Origin: Bacteroidia bacterium
Lineage (GTDB): Bacteria > Bacteroidota > Bacteroidia > Flavobacteriales_D > JAUILH01
Direction of reading: 5' to 3'
Assembly: GCA_030433115.1 (NCBI GenBank)
Contig: JAUILH010000011.1
Span: 1 to 52,619 of the forward strand
DNA length: 52,619 bases
Of this stretch, positions 15,126 to 25,225 are shown in pieces. The notes beneath the pieces are model-generated. The model was not told where the DNA came from. It made no database searches and worked only from the letters and a program-made list of their open reading frames with translations. Position 1 is the first letter of the stretch, and each line of letters starts with the position of its first letter. The position numbers and the translations under genes were made by a program.

Positions 15126-17930
15126 ATGGAGTACAATCATAGAGAAGTAGAAAATAAGTGGCGCAAATACTGGGCGGAGAATAAAACTTTCAAAGCAACA
15201 GAAGAAGGGGACAAACCCAAATATTATGTCCTCGATATGTTCCCCTATCCTTCAGGTGCAGGATTGCATGTTGGTCACCCTTTAGGTTACATTGCTTCCG
15301 ATATTTATGCCCGCTATAAAAGACTGGAGGGATATAATGTACTCCACCCCATGGGATACGACTCTTTTGGTTTGCCTGCAGAACAGTATGCCATTCAAAC
15401 TGGCCAACATCCAAGAATTACAACGGAAAACAACGTTGCCAGATATAGAGATCAGTTGGATCAAATTGGGTTTTCTTTTGATTGGGATAGAGAAGTGCGC
15501 ACATCTGATCCGAAATACTATAAATGGACCCAGTGGATTTTTAAGCAATTGTTTAATTCATGGTACGACAGAACTCAAAATAAAGCAGTCAATATTCACG
15601 AGTTGATTTTGGAATTTGAGCGCAACGGAAACGCCATTGTGAAGGCAGTTTGTGATGATGATGTGCCTCAATTTACAGCTGCCGACTGGCATGCATACTC
15701 TGAAAAAGAACAACAAACCATTTTATTGAAGTATCGTTTGGCTTTTCTAGCGGATAGTTGGGTGAACTGGTGTCCTGCTTTGGGAACTGTGCTTGCCAAT
15801 GATGAAGTCAAAGACGGTCTGTCAGAAAGAGGTGGTCACCCGGTTGAGCAAAAACTGATGAGACAATGGAGCCTTCGCATCACCGCTTATGCCGAACGTT
15901 TACTTCAGGGACTGGATAAAATTGATTGGTCGGATGCCCTCAAAGACCAACAACGGAACTGGATTGGGAAATCGAAAGGTGCCTCAGTTAAATTTGCCGT
16001 AGATGGTCACGATGGCCAAATTGAGGTTTTCACCACACGTCCCGATACCATTTTTGGCGTATCCTTCATGGTGTTGGCACCAGAACACGATTTGGTAGCT
16101 GAAATTACTACCGATGAATACAAAGACAAAGTAAACGCCTATGTGGAAACTGCCAGTTTAAAATCGGAGCGTGACAGACAAGCAGATGTCAAAAATATTA
16201 CTGGCGAGTTCACCGGAGCGTATGCCATTCATCCTTTTACTGGTGACAAAATTCCGGTTTGGATTGGAGATTACGTTTTGGCGAGCTACGGAACGGGGGC
16301 TGTCATGGCAGTTCCTAGCGGTGATCAAAGAGATTGGGAATTTGCCACACATTTTGGAATCGAGATCAAGAATATTTTCAAAGACAAGGACATTAGTGAG
16401 GGCGCCTATGCCGAAAAAGATGCCATCATTGCCAACTCAGATTTCCTCAACGACCTCCCCGCCAAAAAAGCCATCGGAACTGCCATTAAAGCCATTATGG
16501 ACAAAGGCATTGGTGTGGGCAAAACGAATTATAGGCTAAGAGATGCCGTATTCTCACGTCAACGTTACTGGGGAGAACCATTTCCCGTCTACTACAAAGA
16601 CGACATGCCCTATGTTCTGGAAGGTGATTACCACGTGGAATTACCGGAAGTTGACAAATTTTTACCAACTGAAGATGGAGACCCACCTTTAGGCAATGCG
16701 GACAAATGGAGCTGGTGTATCAATAAGAAAATTGTCAAGGACAATGACCAACAGAATAAGACTTGTACTTTTCCATTGGAATTGAACACCATGCCTGGTT
16801 GGGCCGGGTCTTCATGGTATTTTTTGAGATACATGGATGCCAACAATGAGGGTGAATTTGTGTCCAAAGACAAAGCAGATTACTGGAATCAGGTGGATCT
16901 ATATATCGGAGGTTCTGAGCATGCAGTAGGACATTTGTTGTACTCAAGATTCTGGACTAAATTCTTGTATGATTTAGGCAAAATTTCCTTTGATGAGCCT
17001 TTCAAGAAATTGATCAATCAGGGAATGATTTTGGGGAGAAGTAGCTTTGTTTATAGAATTAAAGATACCAATCAATTTGTGAGTCATGGTTTGAAGAATA
17101 ACTATGAAACGACTCCAATTCATGCAGACATCTCAATGGTCACGAACGACCAATTGGACATTGAAGCCTTCAAAAACTGGCGTCCGGAGTATGCCAATGC
17201 AGAGTTCATTTTGGAAGATGGCAAATACATCTGTGGACATGAAGTCGAAAAAATGTCCAAATCAAAATACAACGTTCAAACCCCGGACGATTTGGTTGAA
17301 GCTTTCGGCGCCGACACACTCCGCTGCTACGAAATGTTCTTAGGTCCTTTGGAGCAATCCAAACCATGGGACACTCAAGGCATCAATGGGGTACATAACT
17401 TTCTGAGAAAATTCTGGCGTTTGTTCCACAATGAAGGTGTCATGCAATTGGATGACTCTGAGCCAGACAAGAAAGCACTCAAGACCCTGCACAAAACCAT
17501 CAAAAAGGTCAAAGAGGATTTAGAACGCTATTCTTTCAATACAGTGGTCAGTGCTGGTATGATTGCGGTGAATGAACTGAACGAACAGAAGTGTAACAAT
17601 CGTCACATCCTGGAGCAACTGACCGTCTTATTTTCGCCATACGCGCCACACATTTGTGAGGAGTTGTGGGAGAAATTAGGTCATTCGGAAAGTATTTCTT
17701 TCGCCAAATTTCCTGAATTCAACCCATCATTCCTGGAAGACGATTCTTTTGAGTACCCGGTATCTTTCAATGGAAAAATGCGCTTCAAATTAGAGTTGCC
17801 AACCTCATTGAGTAAGGAAGAGGTGGAAAAAGAAGTCATGGCATTCGAGAAAACACAGCAGTATCTCGATGGGAAATCACCTAAAAAAGTCATTGTGGTG
17901 CCAAAGCGAATTGTGAACGTGGTAGTTTGA
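15126..17930 (+). CDS. leuS: Leucyl-tRNA synthetase
   Basis: Class I aminoacyl-tRNA synthetase charging tRNA-Leu. 934 residues. The HIGH box is HVGH at 48-51 ([13 protein letters not shown]), the KMSKS box at about 708 (EKMSKSKYN). The editing (CP1) domain between them contains [12 protein letters not shown] and the conserved [16 protein letters not shown] with the editing Asp. An insertion with long charged segments ([29 protein letters not shown]) is typical of the Bacteroidota enzyme. Stop overlaps the start of the following GNAT gene (TGATG). Confidence 0.98.
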   Translation: MEYNHREVENKWRKYWAENKTFKATEEGDKPKYYVLDMFPYPSGAGLHVGHPLGYIASDIYARYKRLEGYNVLHPMGYDSFGLPAEQYAIQTGQHPRITTENNVARYRDQLDQIGFSFDWDREVRTSDPKYYKWTQWIFKQLFNSWYDRTQNKAVNIHELILEFERNGNAIVKAVCDDDVPQFTAADWHAYSEKEQQTILLKYRLAFLADSWVNWCPALGTVLANDEVKDGLSERGGHPVEQKLMRQWSLRITAYAERLLQGLDKIDWSDALKDQQRNWIGKSKGASVKFAVDGHDGQIEVFTTRPDTIFGVSFMVLAPEHDLVAEITTDEYKDKVNAYVETASLKSERDRQADVKNITGEFTGAYAIHPFTGDKIPVWIGDYVLASYGTGAVMAVPSGDQRDWEFATHFGIEIKNIFKDKDISEGAYAEKDAIIANSDFLNDLPAKKAIGTAIKAIMDKGIGVGKTNYRLRDAVFSRQRYWGEPFPVYYKDDMPYVLEGDYHVELPEVDKFLPTEDGDPPLGNADKWSWCINKKIVKDNDQQNKTCTFPLELNTMPGWAGSSWYFLRYMDANNEGEFVSKDKADYWNQVDLYIGGSEHAVGHLLYSRFWTKFLYDLGKISFDEPFKKLINQGMILGRSSFVYRIKDTNQFVSHGLKNNYETTPIHADISMVTNDQLDIEAFKNWRPEYANAEFILEDGKYICGHEVEKMSKSKYNVQTPDDLVEAFGADTLRCYEMFLGPLEQSKPWDTQGINGVHNFLRKFWRLFHNEGVMQLDDSEPDKKALKTLHKTIKKVKEDLERYSFNTVVSAGMIAVNELNEQKCNNRHILEQLTVLFSPYAPHICEELWEKLGHSESISFAKFPEFNPSFLEDDSFEYPVSFNGKMRFKLELPTSLSKEEVEKEVMAFEKTQQYLDGKSPKKVIVVPKRIVNVVV

Positions 17931-18502
17931 TGGCAACGTTGCATGAACTTAATATCAATTGCTTTGATACTTTTCCGGAGCTGGAGACGAGAAGGTTGCG
18001 TCTCCGTCAGGTGACCTTGTCAGACGTGCCTGCTATTTTTAAGATGAGATCGGAGGGGCGAAATTTTCAATACACAACTAAATTGCCACACAAATCAATT
18101 GAGGAAGCGGAGGTTTTGGTAAGCAGCATGATAGATGGCTATTCAAATAAACAAATGCTTCCGTGGGCTCTGGAAACAAAGGATACGCAAGAATTTGTTG
18201 GTGCATTTGGTCTTCTAAACATAGATCAGTCAAGTTCAAAAGCAGAATTGGGAGGTGAATTGAACCTATCACACTGGGGAAGACAATTTGCAACTGAAGC
18301 TTGCCAAATGATCGCGGAATATGCTTTTGACAGAATGAATCTCCATAGACTGTATGCACAAGTTAACCCTGATAACAGGTCAGTTGTCTATTATCTCGAG
18401 AAATTCGGTTTCGAAAAAGAGGCGCATCACAAAGATTTTGCTTTTGTGAAAGGATCATACTGGGACTTGGCAGTGTATGCACTGATCAACCCTGCTCACT
18501 AA
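17930..18502 (+). CDS. GNAT acetyltransferase, RimJ/RimL type
   Basis: 190 residues from the ATG that shares one base with the leuS stop (TGATG), so it is probably translated by coupling. Conserved GNAT stretches: LETRRLRLRQVTLSDVPAIF, FVGAFGLLNID, LGGELNLSHWGRQFATEACQ and NPDNRSVVYYLEKFGFEKEA. The protein or metabolite it acetylates is unknown. The 3' end is followed by a short gap before the large secreted-protein gene. Confidence 0.87.
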   Translation: MATLHELNINCFDTFPELETRRLRLRQVTLSDVPAIFKMRSEGRNFQYTTKLPHKSIEEAEVLVSSMIDGYSNKQMLPWALETKDTQEFVGAFGLLNIDQSSSKAELGGELNLSHWGRQFATEACQMIAEYAFDRMNLHRLYAQVNPDNRSVVYYLEKFGFEKEAHHKDFAFVKGSYWDLAVYALINPAH

Positions 18503-18566
18503 ATCTTTGAACCTGAGGTTGAAGCTGTTTAATATTTTGTAATTTCATGATTCAAAACTAATTACA

Positions 18567-21500
18567 ATGCGCTACTTACTTATCGGATTATTTACAATTT
18601 TAAGCACTTTTTCATTTGCTCAGTACAAGACTTACAGCAATGTGGGCTCGGGTATTATGGGACAAGATTTTTTCGGACTTGAAATAAGTGAAGACTGGTT
18701 AGGAGGCTACTATACCGTTACTGAGGATGCTTTAAACAATATCTCCTTCGTGACGAGATATAATCCGAACGGGAGCGTCTCATTTTCGAGATCTTATGCC
18801 GTGGGAGGAACAAATGTCCGTATAACAGGAGTCAATGTCTCAATGGCAGATAGTTCCGTGATCATCATAGGAAATGCTACATCCGGTTTGGGTGTGAGTT
18901 ATTTAAAAATTGATTCTTCAGGTAATGAACTGATATATAAGGAGCACACCAGTTCATCATACAATAATTTAAACGTTTACGAGACCCATATTAATTCAGA
19001 TGGATCCGTTTCTGCTTTTGGAGAAGTATCTCAGTGCCCAAGCACATGTCAAACATTTGGAGCTGTATGGCGTTTTAATGCAACTGGTGATTTAGTATCA
19101 TTTAATACGCATGGTGGTACCAATTTGAATGTGAATGTTCTGCGAGCTAATCAGTTGAGCAATGGCAATTATCTGGTGGTTGAGTTTTCTAGTAATACGA
19201 TAACGGGAGATGATGCAAGACACCTTCTGCTCACCAATTCATCTGGTGCAGTGTTGAGTCAAACTGCATATGATGCGGCTGGAAGTGGTTTGTTTGCAGG
19301 GTTTTTAACAGGAACTTTACACTCCAACGGAAGTTATTATGTGGGAGGGAATTTTGTTTCTACCGCACCGGCATCAAACAATGGAGATTATGGATTCGTC
19401 ATGGAACTTAATTCCAGTTTGGTATATCAGGATCATCATGTTTTCCAATATGCGTCAAGTGGTGCATCTGTTAACACCATTCTTGAGGAATCAAATGGAG
19501 ACATTGGTCTATATGGTAGTTTTTTTCAAGGACCCTTCGGTGATTCCGATGGCATGCGTGTTACATTTGATCCATCCACGTTCTCGGAAGAAAGTGCCAG
19601 AGCATATGGAAACGGGTGGAGCAATGACATGTACTACATTAAACGAGCATCCGACGGAGGCGTTTTGACCTACGGAAGTGCATATGACAATGGAAATTCG
19701 GTTCTCAGAGGTGAAATTGTTAAGTTAGATTCCGAGGGAGAACTGGGCTGTAATCAAATGGATGTATCCACGACATCTACTACATTCCCTTTGGCATTAA
19801 CATCAATACCTTTAACATCACAGAGTGCCACCATGAACTTATCAACTCCAACTTTGACTGGAGCAACGTATGTAGTCGCCACTAGCATCAACTGTTCTTC
19901 TTTGAGTTGTGCCATCAATGTTCTCTACAGCAAGACAGATGTAGACTGCAATGGCAATAACACTGGTGCCATTGATCTCACGGTAACAGGTGTGTCAGGA
20001 TCAGAAACTTATGCCTGGACCGGTCCAAATGGATATACTTCTTCTTCAGATGATATTACAGGCCTTGAGGCGGGTGTTTACAATCTTACAATCACAGATG
20101 GTTCATGCTCCGAAACTACGGTTGCAACCATCACAGAACCAACAGCATTGGGTATCAGTTTGACTCAATCGCACCCATCATGCAATGGAGCAAACGATGG
20201 CAGTATTAATATGACCATTTCAGGTGGAACATCATCTTATACGCAAAACTGGACCGGACCAAATTCATACAGCAGTAGTTTGGAAGATATCAATGGACTT
20301 TTAGCAGGCACTTATAATGTAACAGTGAATGATGCCAATGGCTGCACAGAAACCTCATCAATAGTTCTAACAGATCCAGCATTATTAACCGTGACTGTAA
20401 CTGGTGCGGATGTAAGTTGCTTTGGTGGTTCGGATGGTGTGGCTACCGCTGTGGTTACAGGTGGAACTGCTAACTTTTCATATTTATGGAATGACGGTTC
20501 AGCGCAAACAACAGTCTCGGCATCTGGTCTGGGAGCAGGAAGTTATAGTGTTGATGTCACTGACGCCAATGGATGTACTGCGAGTGCCTCCGGAACGGTC
20601 AGTGAACCTGCTCAAATCACGTATAACCTGACAACTACACCTTCAGAATGCAACATGTCTAACGGAGTAGCTTCTGCCGGTGTTATGGGAGGAACTGCTC
20701 CATATAACTATACTTGGTCGTCTGGCGGAAATGCAAGCATTGAAAGTGGGTTGAGCCCAGGCATGTATACGCTGGATATCAGTGATGATAATGGCTGTAC
20801 AGTGCCTCAAGCATCTTTTTCGATTGGTGATACGACTTATGGGGTTGACTTATGTGTGATTAAGGTAGATACCAGTTCTTCCATGAATGTAGTTGTTTGG
20901 GAAAAACCAGGTCCAACTGGTATTTCTGGATTCAATATTTACCGAGATGTAGTGGGAACTTATACCTTAATCGATTTTTGGCCTTACGATTCTTTAAGCG
21001 AGTATGTTGATTCATCTGCGGGAATTAATCCCAATACAACATCTTATCGATACAGAGTTTCTGTGGTAGATAGTTGTGGCGGCGAAAGTGTGTTGAGTGA
21101 TTTTCATGAAACCATTCACGTTCAAATGAATACAGGTGGAGGACAAGCAAACTTGTTGTGGGATTCTTATGAAGGTTTTTCGTTTGGATACTATCGAATT
21201 ATGAAAGATACGCTTGGTAATAATAACTGGCAGGTGTTAGACTCGGTGGCATCAACCAATTTTACTTATACGGACCAACATCCTGGGCAGAATACCCGAT
21301 ACAGAGTGGATGTAGTGATCCCAAATCAGTGTACAAGTACCAGAGCCAATCACAACACCACAAGATCAAATAAAACACAGCCGGCTAACGGTGGAAGTCA
21401 AAATGGGATTGCGGAGAATGAAGTCTCCTTTGTCAAGCTGTATCCAAACCCATCAAATGGAACCGTAAACATTGTGATTGATGATGGAGATAGGACCACA

Positions 21501-21656
21501 ATGACAGTGTATAGCGCTGAAGGTAAACTGGTGAAACAAGAATTTATTACCGGTTCGAAGAGTGTAGTGACTTTGAATGTGCCGAATGGATTGTACACAG
21601 TAATCTTTGATCGGGATGGTCTGCGAGATGTCAAAAGGCTGATTATTCATCGGTAA
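18567..21656 (+). CDS. T9SS-secreted protein with four SprB repeats and type A sorting domain
   Basis: 1029 residues. Signal peptide 1-19 (MRYLLIGLFTILSTFSFAQ). Residues about 20-445 are a beta-propeller-like region with repeated G-x-Y/V strands. Four tandem SprB-type repeats follow at about 450-755, each with a conserved CNG/CFG, a WTGPN or equivalent and a LxAGxYxxxxxDxxGC motif. A fibronectin-like region (about 765-930) precedes the C-terminal sorting domain (about 950-1029, LYPNPSNGTVNI ... NGLYTVIFD). It should be exported by the Sec and type IX systems and attached at the surface; SprB repeats are associated with adhesion and gliding. The exact partner is unknown. Confidence 0.9.
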   Translation: MRYLLIGLFTILSTFSFAQYKTYSNVGSGIMGQDFFGLEISEDWLGGYYTVTEDALNNISFVTRYNPNGSVSFSRSYAVGGTNVRITGVNVSMADSSVIIIGNATSGLGVSYLKIDSSGNELIYKEHTSSSYNNLNVYETHINSDGSVSAFGEVSQCPSTCQTFGAVWRFNATGDLVSFNTHGGTNLNVNVLRANQLSNGNYLVVEFSSNTITGDDARHLLLTNSSGAVLSQTAYDAAGSGLFAGFLTGTLHSNGSYYVGGNFVSTAPASNNGDYGFVMELNSSLVYQDHHVFQYASSGASVNTILEESNGDIGLYGSFFQGPFGDSDGMRVTFDPSTFSEESARAYGNGWSNDMYYIKRASDGGVLTYGSAYDNGNSVLRGEIVKLDSEGELGCNQMDVSTTSTTFPLALTSIPLTSQSATMNLSTPTLTGATYVVATSINCSSLSCAINVLYSKTDVDCNGNNTGAIDLTVTGVSGSETYAWTGPNGYTSSSDDITGLEAGVYNLTITDGSCSETTVATITEPTALGISLTQSHPSCNGANDGSINMTISGGTSSYTQNWTGPNSYSSSLEDINGLLAGTYNVTVNDANGCTETSSIVLTDPALLTVTVTGADVSCFGGSDGVATAVVTGGTANFSYLWNDGSAQTTVSASGLGAGSYSVDVTDANGCTASASGTVSEPAQITYNLTTTPSECNMSNGVASAGVMGGTAPYNYTWSSGGNASIESGLSPGMYTLDISDDNGCTVPQASFSIGDTTYGVDLCVIKVDTSSSMNVVVWEKPGPTGISGFNIYRDVVGTYTLIDFWPYDSLSEYVDSSAGINPNTTSYRYRVSVVDSCGGESVLSDFHETIHVQMNTGGGQANLLWDSYEGFSFGYYRIMKDTLGNNNWQVLDSVASTNFTYTDQHPGQNTRYRVDVVIPNQCTSTRANHNTTRSNKTQPANGGSQNGIAENEVSFVKLYPNPSNGTVNIVIDDGDRTTMTVYSAEGKLVKQEFITGSKSVVTLNVPNGLYTVIFDRDGLRDVKRLIIHR

Positions 21657-21666
21657 GCAATCAAAA

Positions 21667-21696
21667 AACCGATGGTCCAAAACAGAACCATCGGTT
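21667..21696. terminator. Hairpin terminator between convergent genes
   Basis: Stem aaccgatggt (21667-21676) / accatcggtt (21687-21696) with a 10-base loop, between the stop of the T9SS protein (plus) and that of the lipoprotein (minus); an A-run lies before it, so it can serve the minus strand and perhaps both. Confidence 0.7.
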
Positions 21697-21717
21697 AACA
21701 AGCACGTGAAAAAAACA

Positions 21718-22416
21718 TCAGATACTGATGGTATAAGAATTGCCGTTGGCCAGTTGGAGCGTTGCGCTACCTCCCCCCAAAAAAGTTACGGTTCCTGAGA
21801 AGCTGAAACTGGTTCCATTACTATGAGTTCCTGAGATGCTTGCGTTAGCTGTACCACTGGTTAACTCATAGCTTGTTTTGTCGATAGTTATATTACTCCC
21901 TGAAATGGTAATGGTATTGTCAAAAGTATTTTTCATACCAAACTTAGAAGAGGCCGACCCTGTTCTGGAATAGTTAATATTGGCAATGTATTCGGCATCA
22001 CCAGCATTGATGCCTGTTACCACAATTGTTCCGGTCGCATTGTCATTGGACGTCATCCGTGTGCCAGAATATGAACCAGAGGCAGTGTAAGTGAAGTCAA
22101 TAGACTGAGGAATCATACTATTGCAGGTTACAGACCAACCCCAATCAAAATTGTAATTAAAGCTCATACTGGCAGTGCTGTTACTTTTAACCAGACTAGA
22201 GTCAAACTGTTGGGCACAAATTGGGTTGGTCATGGCACTTTCTGTTAATTCGGCAGCCATACTAAGCTGAGCCGTCATGCCCGAGTTATCTGCATCCATA
22301 GAGCGGGCCACTGCCTCAACGGCTTCTTCTTCACTCACTTCATCTTCATTAGTTTCTTTTCTGCAAGACATAACTGATATGCCAAGGATGATAGGAATAA
22401 AAATTAAATGTTTCAT
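21718..22416 (-). CDS. Hypothetical lipoprotein
   Basis: 232 residues. Lipobox Cys C18 (MKHLIFIPIILGISVMSC), then an acidic stretch (RKETNEDEVSEEEAVE). The rest is Ser/Thr/Gly-rich, beta-type, with many short strands (FTYTASGSYSGTR; GTANASISGTHSNGTSFSFSGTV). No family recognised. It is downstream of the secreted protein at 22422-23279 on the same strand with only 5 bases between them, so the two form an operon. Confidence 0.75.
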   Translation of the reverse strand: MKHLIFIPIILGISVMSCRKETNEDEVSEEEAVEAVARSMDADNSGMTAQLSMAAELTESAMTNPICAQQFDSSLVKSNSTASMSFNYNFDWGWSVTCNSMIPQSIDFTYTASGSYSGTRMTSNDNATGTIVVTGINAGDAEYIANINYSRTGSASSKFGMKNTFDNTITISGSNITIDKTSYELTSGTANASISGTHSNGTSFSFSGTVTFLGGGSATLQLANGNSYTISI

Positions 22417-22421
22417 AGTAA

Positions 22422-23279
22422 TTATTTTATTGTGATTAGTTTAGGGTTGACTTTTTTTTGAAGGTCATATGGTCCTGTGAAAGCTGTGCCGTCGTATTTT
22501 TGAGACACCAGGTTGTAATCAACATAGTGCTTGCCATCCTTTTCCCAGGTTGTTGCCACATGTACATATCTGTATTTGATTTTACCAGTATCATCTTTAA
22601 ACACGGTCCAGTCTTTGTCGGATATTATGATACGTGCATCACAGTTAAATTCGTCCGAATAAAATTCTCCAATTTGTTTCGAAATCCCACGATTGGTCAT
22701 TTTAGACTCTGGTAAGGTCAATTTATTCGCCTGAGCATTGTCATTATTGGATTTAATGGTGGCAACTAATTGATTGATTTTGGTTTGTGTTTGTTGACTG
22801 ATTTCAATGCTTAATGTCTGGCTGCAGAGGTATTTCTTTTTGTATTGACCGGACGGTCCGAATTTGATTTCCAGGTCATGTTTACCTGGAGAGAACTCAC
22901 TGAGTAATTTCCCCATGTACGTAAGGTCATCATTCATGTTTGTGGAAGAATATGAGGCGTCCGGTATGGCAATGATCTCAAGTGATTTTGATTTTGCCGC
23001 AGAATTGTAGACCTCAGCGTCATCAGATTTCTTGAAATAATCATAGACAGTATGTACCCTTTTGCCATCCACAAGAAGCGTTAGATTAAATCTGATTTCA
23101 TCTCTGTATGGATCTTTCAATTTGGGCATGTCCTGAAGTGCTGATTCTAAGTCCAGTTTTATAGTTAAGGGCTCTTCATCAATGTTAAAAATGTGATCAT
23201 CATCACAAGATGTATGCATATTACACTGTCCAAAACCAGTATGAACAAGGAAAATTAGCGGTAGGAATATTTTTTTCAT
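22422..23279 (-). CDS. Hypothetical secreted protein
   Basis: 285 residues with a signal peptide (MKKIFLPLIFLVHTGFGQ). The body contains beta-type segments LDLESALQDMPKLKD, GKHDLEIKFGPSGQYKKKYL and a coil-prone QQTQTKINQLVATIKSN, and ends YDLQKKVNPKLITIK. Several Cys (QCNMHTSC; FNCDA) suggest a periplasmic or surface location with disulfides. I recognise no family. Divergent from the LytS-type kinase across about 110 bases, which could mean shared regulation. Confidence 0.72.
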   Translation of the reverse strand: MKKIFLPLIFLVHTGFGQCNMHTSCDDDHIFNIDEEPLTIKLDLESALQDMPKLKDPYRDEIRFNLTLLVDGKRVHTVYDYFKKSDDAEVYNSAAKSKSLEIIAIPDASYSSTNMNDDLTYMGKLLSEFSPGKHDLEIKFGPSGQYKKKYLCSQTLSIEISQQTQTKINQLVATIKSNNDNAQANKLTLPESKMTNRGISKQIGEFYSDEFNCDARIIISDKDWTVFKDDTGKIKYRYVHVATTWEKDGKHYVDYNLVSQKYDGTAFTGPYDLQKKVNPKLITIK

Positions 23280-23390
23280 GTCTGTGTTTTTTAGTCACTA
23301 CAAGACTATACATTGGTCATCTGAGGATGAAAAAAAATCAACCAAACCACCTATTTGATCATCTAAATGGGATATGGTTAAATCAAATTT

Positions 23391-24473
23391 TTGATTGATA
23401 GACAGAGACATTTAGTTGAGGTTAGAACCCATTCTATTGAAATAAAAACTTCCTCTAGGGCTAAAACCTTATTTTTGATTGTGACCCGAAACATCATATT
23501 GCACAGCTTCTTTTGGATTTGTATGGCAAGCTTTGCCATCTATTTTAAAATGCAAATTCATGAATTTTCAACAGGTTTATTAATGACCACCTGTCTGGAT
23601 GTCTTAATGCTGGCAGGAATCTCTTACCTCAATTTGTTTTTGATTCATACCTACTACGAGAAAAAGCAAATCATGACTTATGTCATTCAGTCGCTCCTAA
23701 TCATAATTTTAATAAGTATTTTGAGATTCTATGTGGAATTATTTATGATGCAGGGCTTTGGAATAACCTTTAAGGCTTTTGGTAATCGATTAGCTTTTGC
23801 AAAGTTATTAACCAGTTTGATCTTTTGGGGAATCAGTACGGCCTATTATTTCTCATTACACTATCTTAAGCACAAAGAAGTCATGCATCAAGTGGAAAGA
23901 GATAAATTAAGACTGGAAATTGACTTTCAACAATCAAGGGTCAATCCACACTTTTTATTCAATACTTTAGGGAATATACACGCTTTGGCAATTCAGAAAT
24001 CTGATAGGACCGGAGACGCCATTATGGATTTAAGTGATTTAATGCGCTATATGCTCTATGAAGGAAGGGCAGAGAAAGTGCGTTTGAGCAAAGAGCTTGA
24101 GTTTATTGAACACTTCATTAATTTACAAAAACTAAGGTTGTCCGATTCCGTTAGAATTAATTTTAGATCAAACATAGAGGAGGATGTGCTCATTGAACCT
24201 CTGATGTTCATTTCTTTTGTGGAAAATGCTTTTAAACATGGAAATTTGGACGATGGTACTATTAAAATAGAGCTAAACGGAAATGCCAAGGTGATCATTT
24301 TCAAGTGTGAAAATCAAAAAACGGCTCAAATCTTAGTGGAAGAACAGTCTGGTTTTGGCATTGAGAACATAAAAAAGAGATTAGACTTACTATATCCCAA
24401 TCAGCATAATTTGAAAATAACTGACCATGCCAAAATATTTTCTGTTCAACTCACTTTAGAACTGACGTCATGA
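23391..24473 (+). CDS. LytS/YehU-type sensor histidine kinase
   Basis: 360 residues from a TTG at 23391; an in-frame TAA at 23379 excludes longer forms and no ATG occurs before the first membrane helix. Four membrane helices (about 25-51, 62-87, 95-119, 134-159) lead to a His_kinase domain: H187 in RVNPHFLFNTLGNIHAL is the phosphorylated His; the ATP-binding part has FVENAFKHGN and GFGIENIKKRLDL. It overlaps the downstream regulator by 4 bases (ATGA), making a two-component pair. The signal sensed is unknown. Confidence 0.9.
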   Translation: MIDRQRHLVEVRTHSIEIKTSSRAKTLFLIVTRNIILHSFFWICMASFAIYFKMQIHEFSTGLLMTTCLDVLMLAGISYLNLFLIHTYYEKKQIMTYVIQSLLIIILISILRFYVELFMMQGFGITFKAFGNRLAFAKLLTSLIFWGISTAYYFSLHYLKHKEVMHQVERDKLRLEIDFQQSRVNPHFLFNTLGNIHALAIQKSDRTGDAIMDLSDLMRYMLYEGRAEKVRLSKELEFIEHFINLQKLRLSDSVRINFRSNIEEDVLIEPLMFISFVENAFKHGNLDDGTIKIELNGNAKVIIFKCENQKTAQILVEEQSGFGIENIKKRLDLLYPNQHNLKITDHAKIFSVQLTLELTS

Positions 24474-25189
24474 CTTATAATTGTTTGATCATAGAGGATG
24501 AAGCACTTTTAGCTGGTGTTATTCAGGCTTATCTTGAACATTTTCCAGAGTTGAAGCTGCTTGGAATTTGCAAGAATCCCATTGAGGCACGGACAATACT
24601 TCAAGATAATACGGTTGATTTGTTGTTTCTGGACATTCATATGCCTCATATGAGTGGAATTGATTTTCTAAAATCCTTGTCAACACCACCAGCCGTTATT
24701 TTTACAACAGCTTACACTGAGCATGCCCTGGAAGGGTTCGAATTAGATGCGGTTGATTATTTGCTAAAACCTATTAAAATGAACCGCTTTATGAAGGCAG
24801 TTGACAAATTCCTCTCATCAAAAGTGAGTTATGGCAATAACTCCCTACAACAACAAGAAAATGCACAGAAGAAAGACTTTATCACGTTTCGTTCAGATAA
24901 GAAATGGATCAAATTACCTTTTGATGATATAGCCCAGATCAAAGGAGAGCGTGAATATGTGAAGTTTATGACACATTCCAACGAAAAGTACATGACTTTA
25001 ATGTCGCTTCAGGAGTTGCAAAATCACCTGCCTTATGATCGATTTATCAGGGTTCATCGCTCGTGTATTCTAGCAAAAAGTACAGTGCGTGCCCTCGACG
25101 GCAACTTGATAAAAACCAGCCATGAAGATGTAAAACTAAGTGGAGGTTACAAGGCAGAATTTTTAGATTGGTTTCTATCAGATTGCTAA
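24470..25189 (+). CDS. LytTR-family response regulator
   Basis: 239 residues: receiver domain 1-120 with phosphoacceptor D55 (LLFLDIHMPHMSG), the conserved Lys in VDYLLKPIKMN, then a LytTR DNA-binding domain from about 135 (DKKWIKLPFDDIAQIKGEREYVKFM; HRSCILAKSTVRALDGNLI). It partners the kinase immediately upstream. LytTR regulators bind direct repeats near promoters; target genes cannot be told from the sequence, although secreted-protein genes on both sides are candidates. Confidence 0.93.
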   Translation: MTYNCLIIEDEALLAGVIQAYLEHFPELKLLGICKNPIEARTILQDNTVDLLFLDIHMPHMSGIDFLKSLSTPPAVIFTTAYTEHALEGFELDAVDYLLKPIKMNRFMKAVDKFLSSKVSYGNNSLQQQENAQKKDFITFRSDKKWIKLPFDDIAQIKGEREYVKFMTHSNEKYMTLMSLQELQNHLPYDRFIRVHRSCILAKSTVRALDGNLIKTSHEDVKLSGGYKAEFLDWFLSDC

Positions 25190-25225
25190 CGGTTTAAAAA
25201 CTACGTCAAATCCCGTATGGTGTAG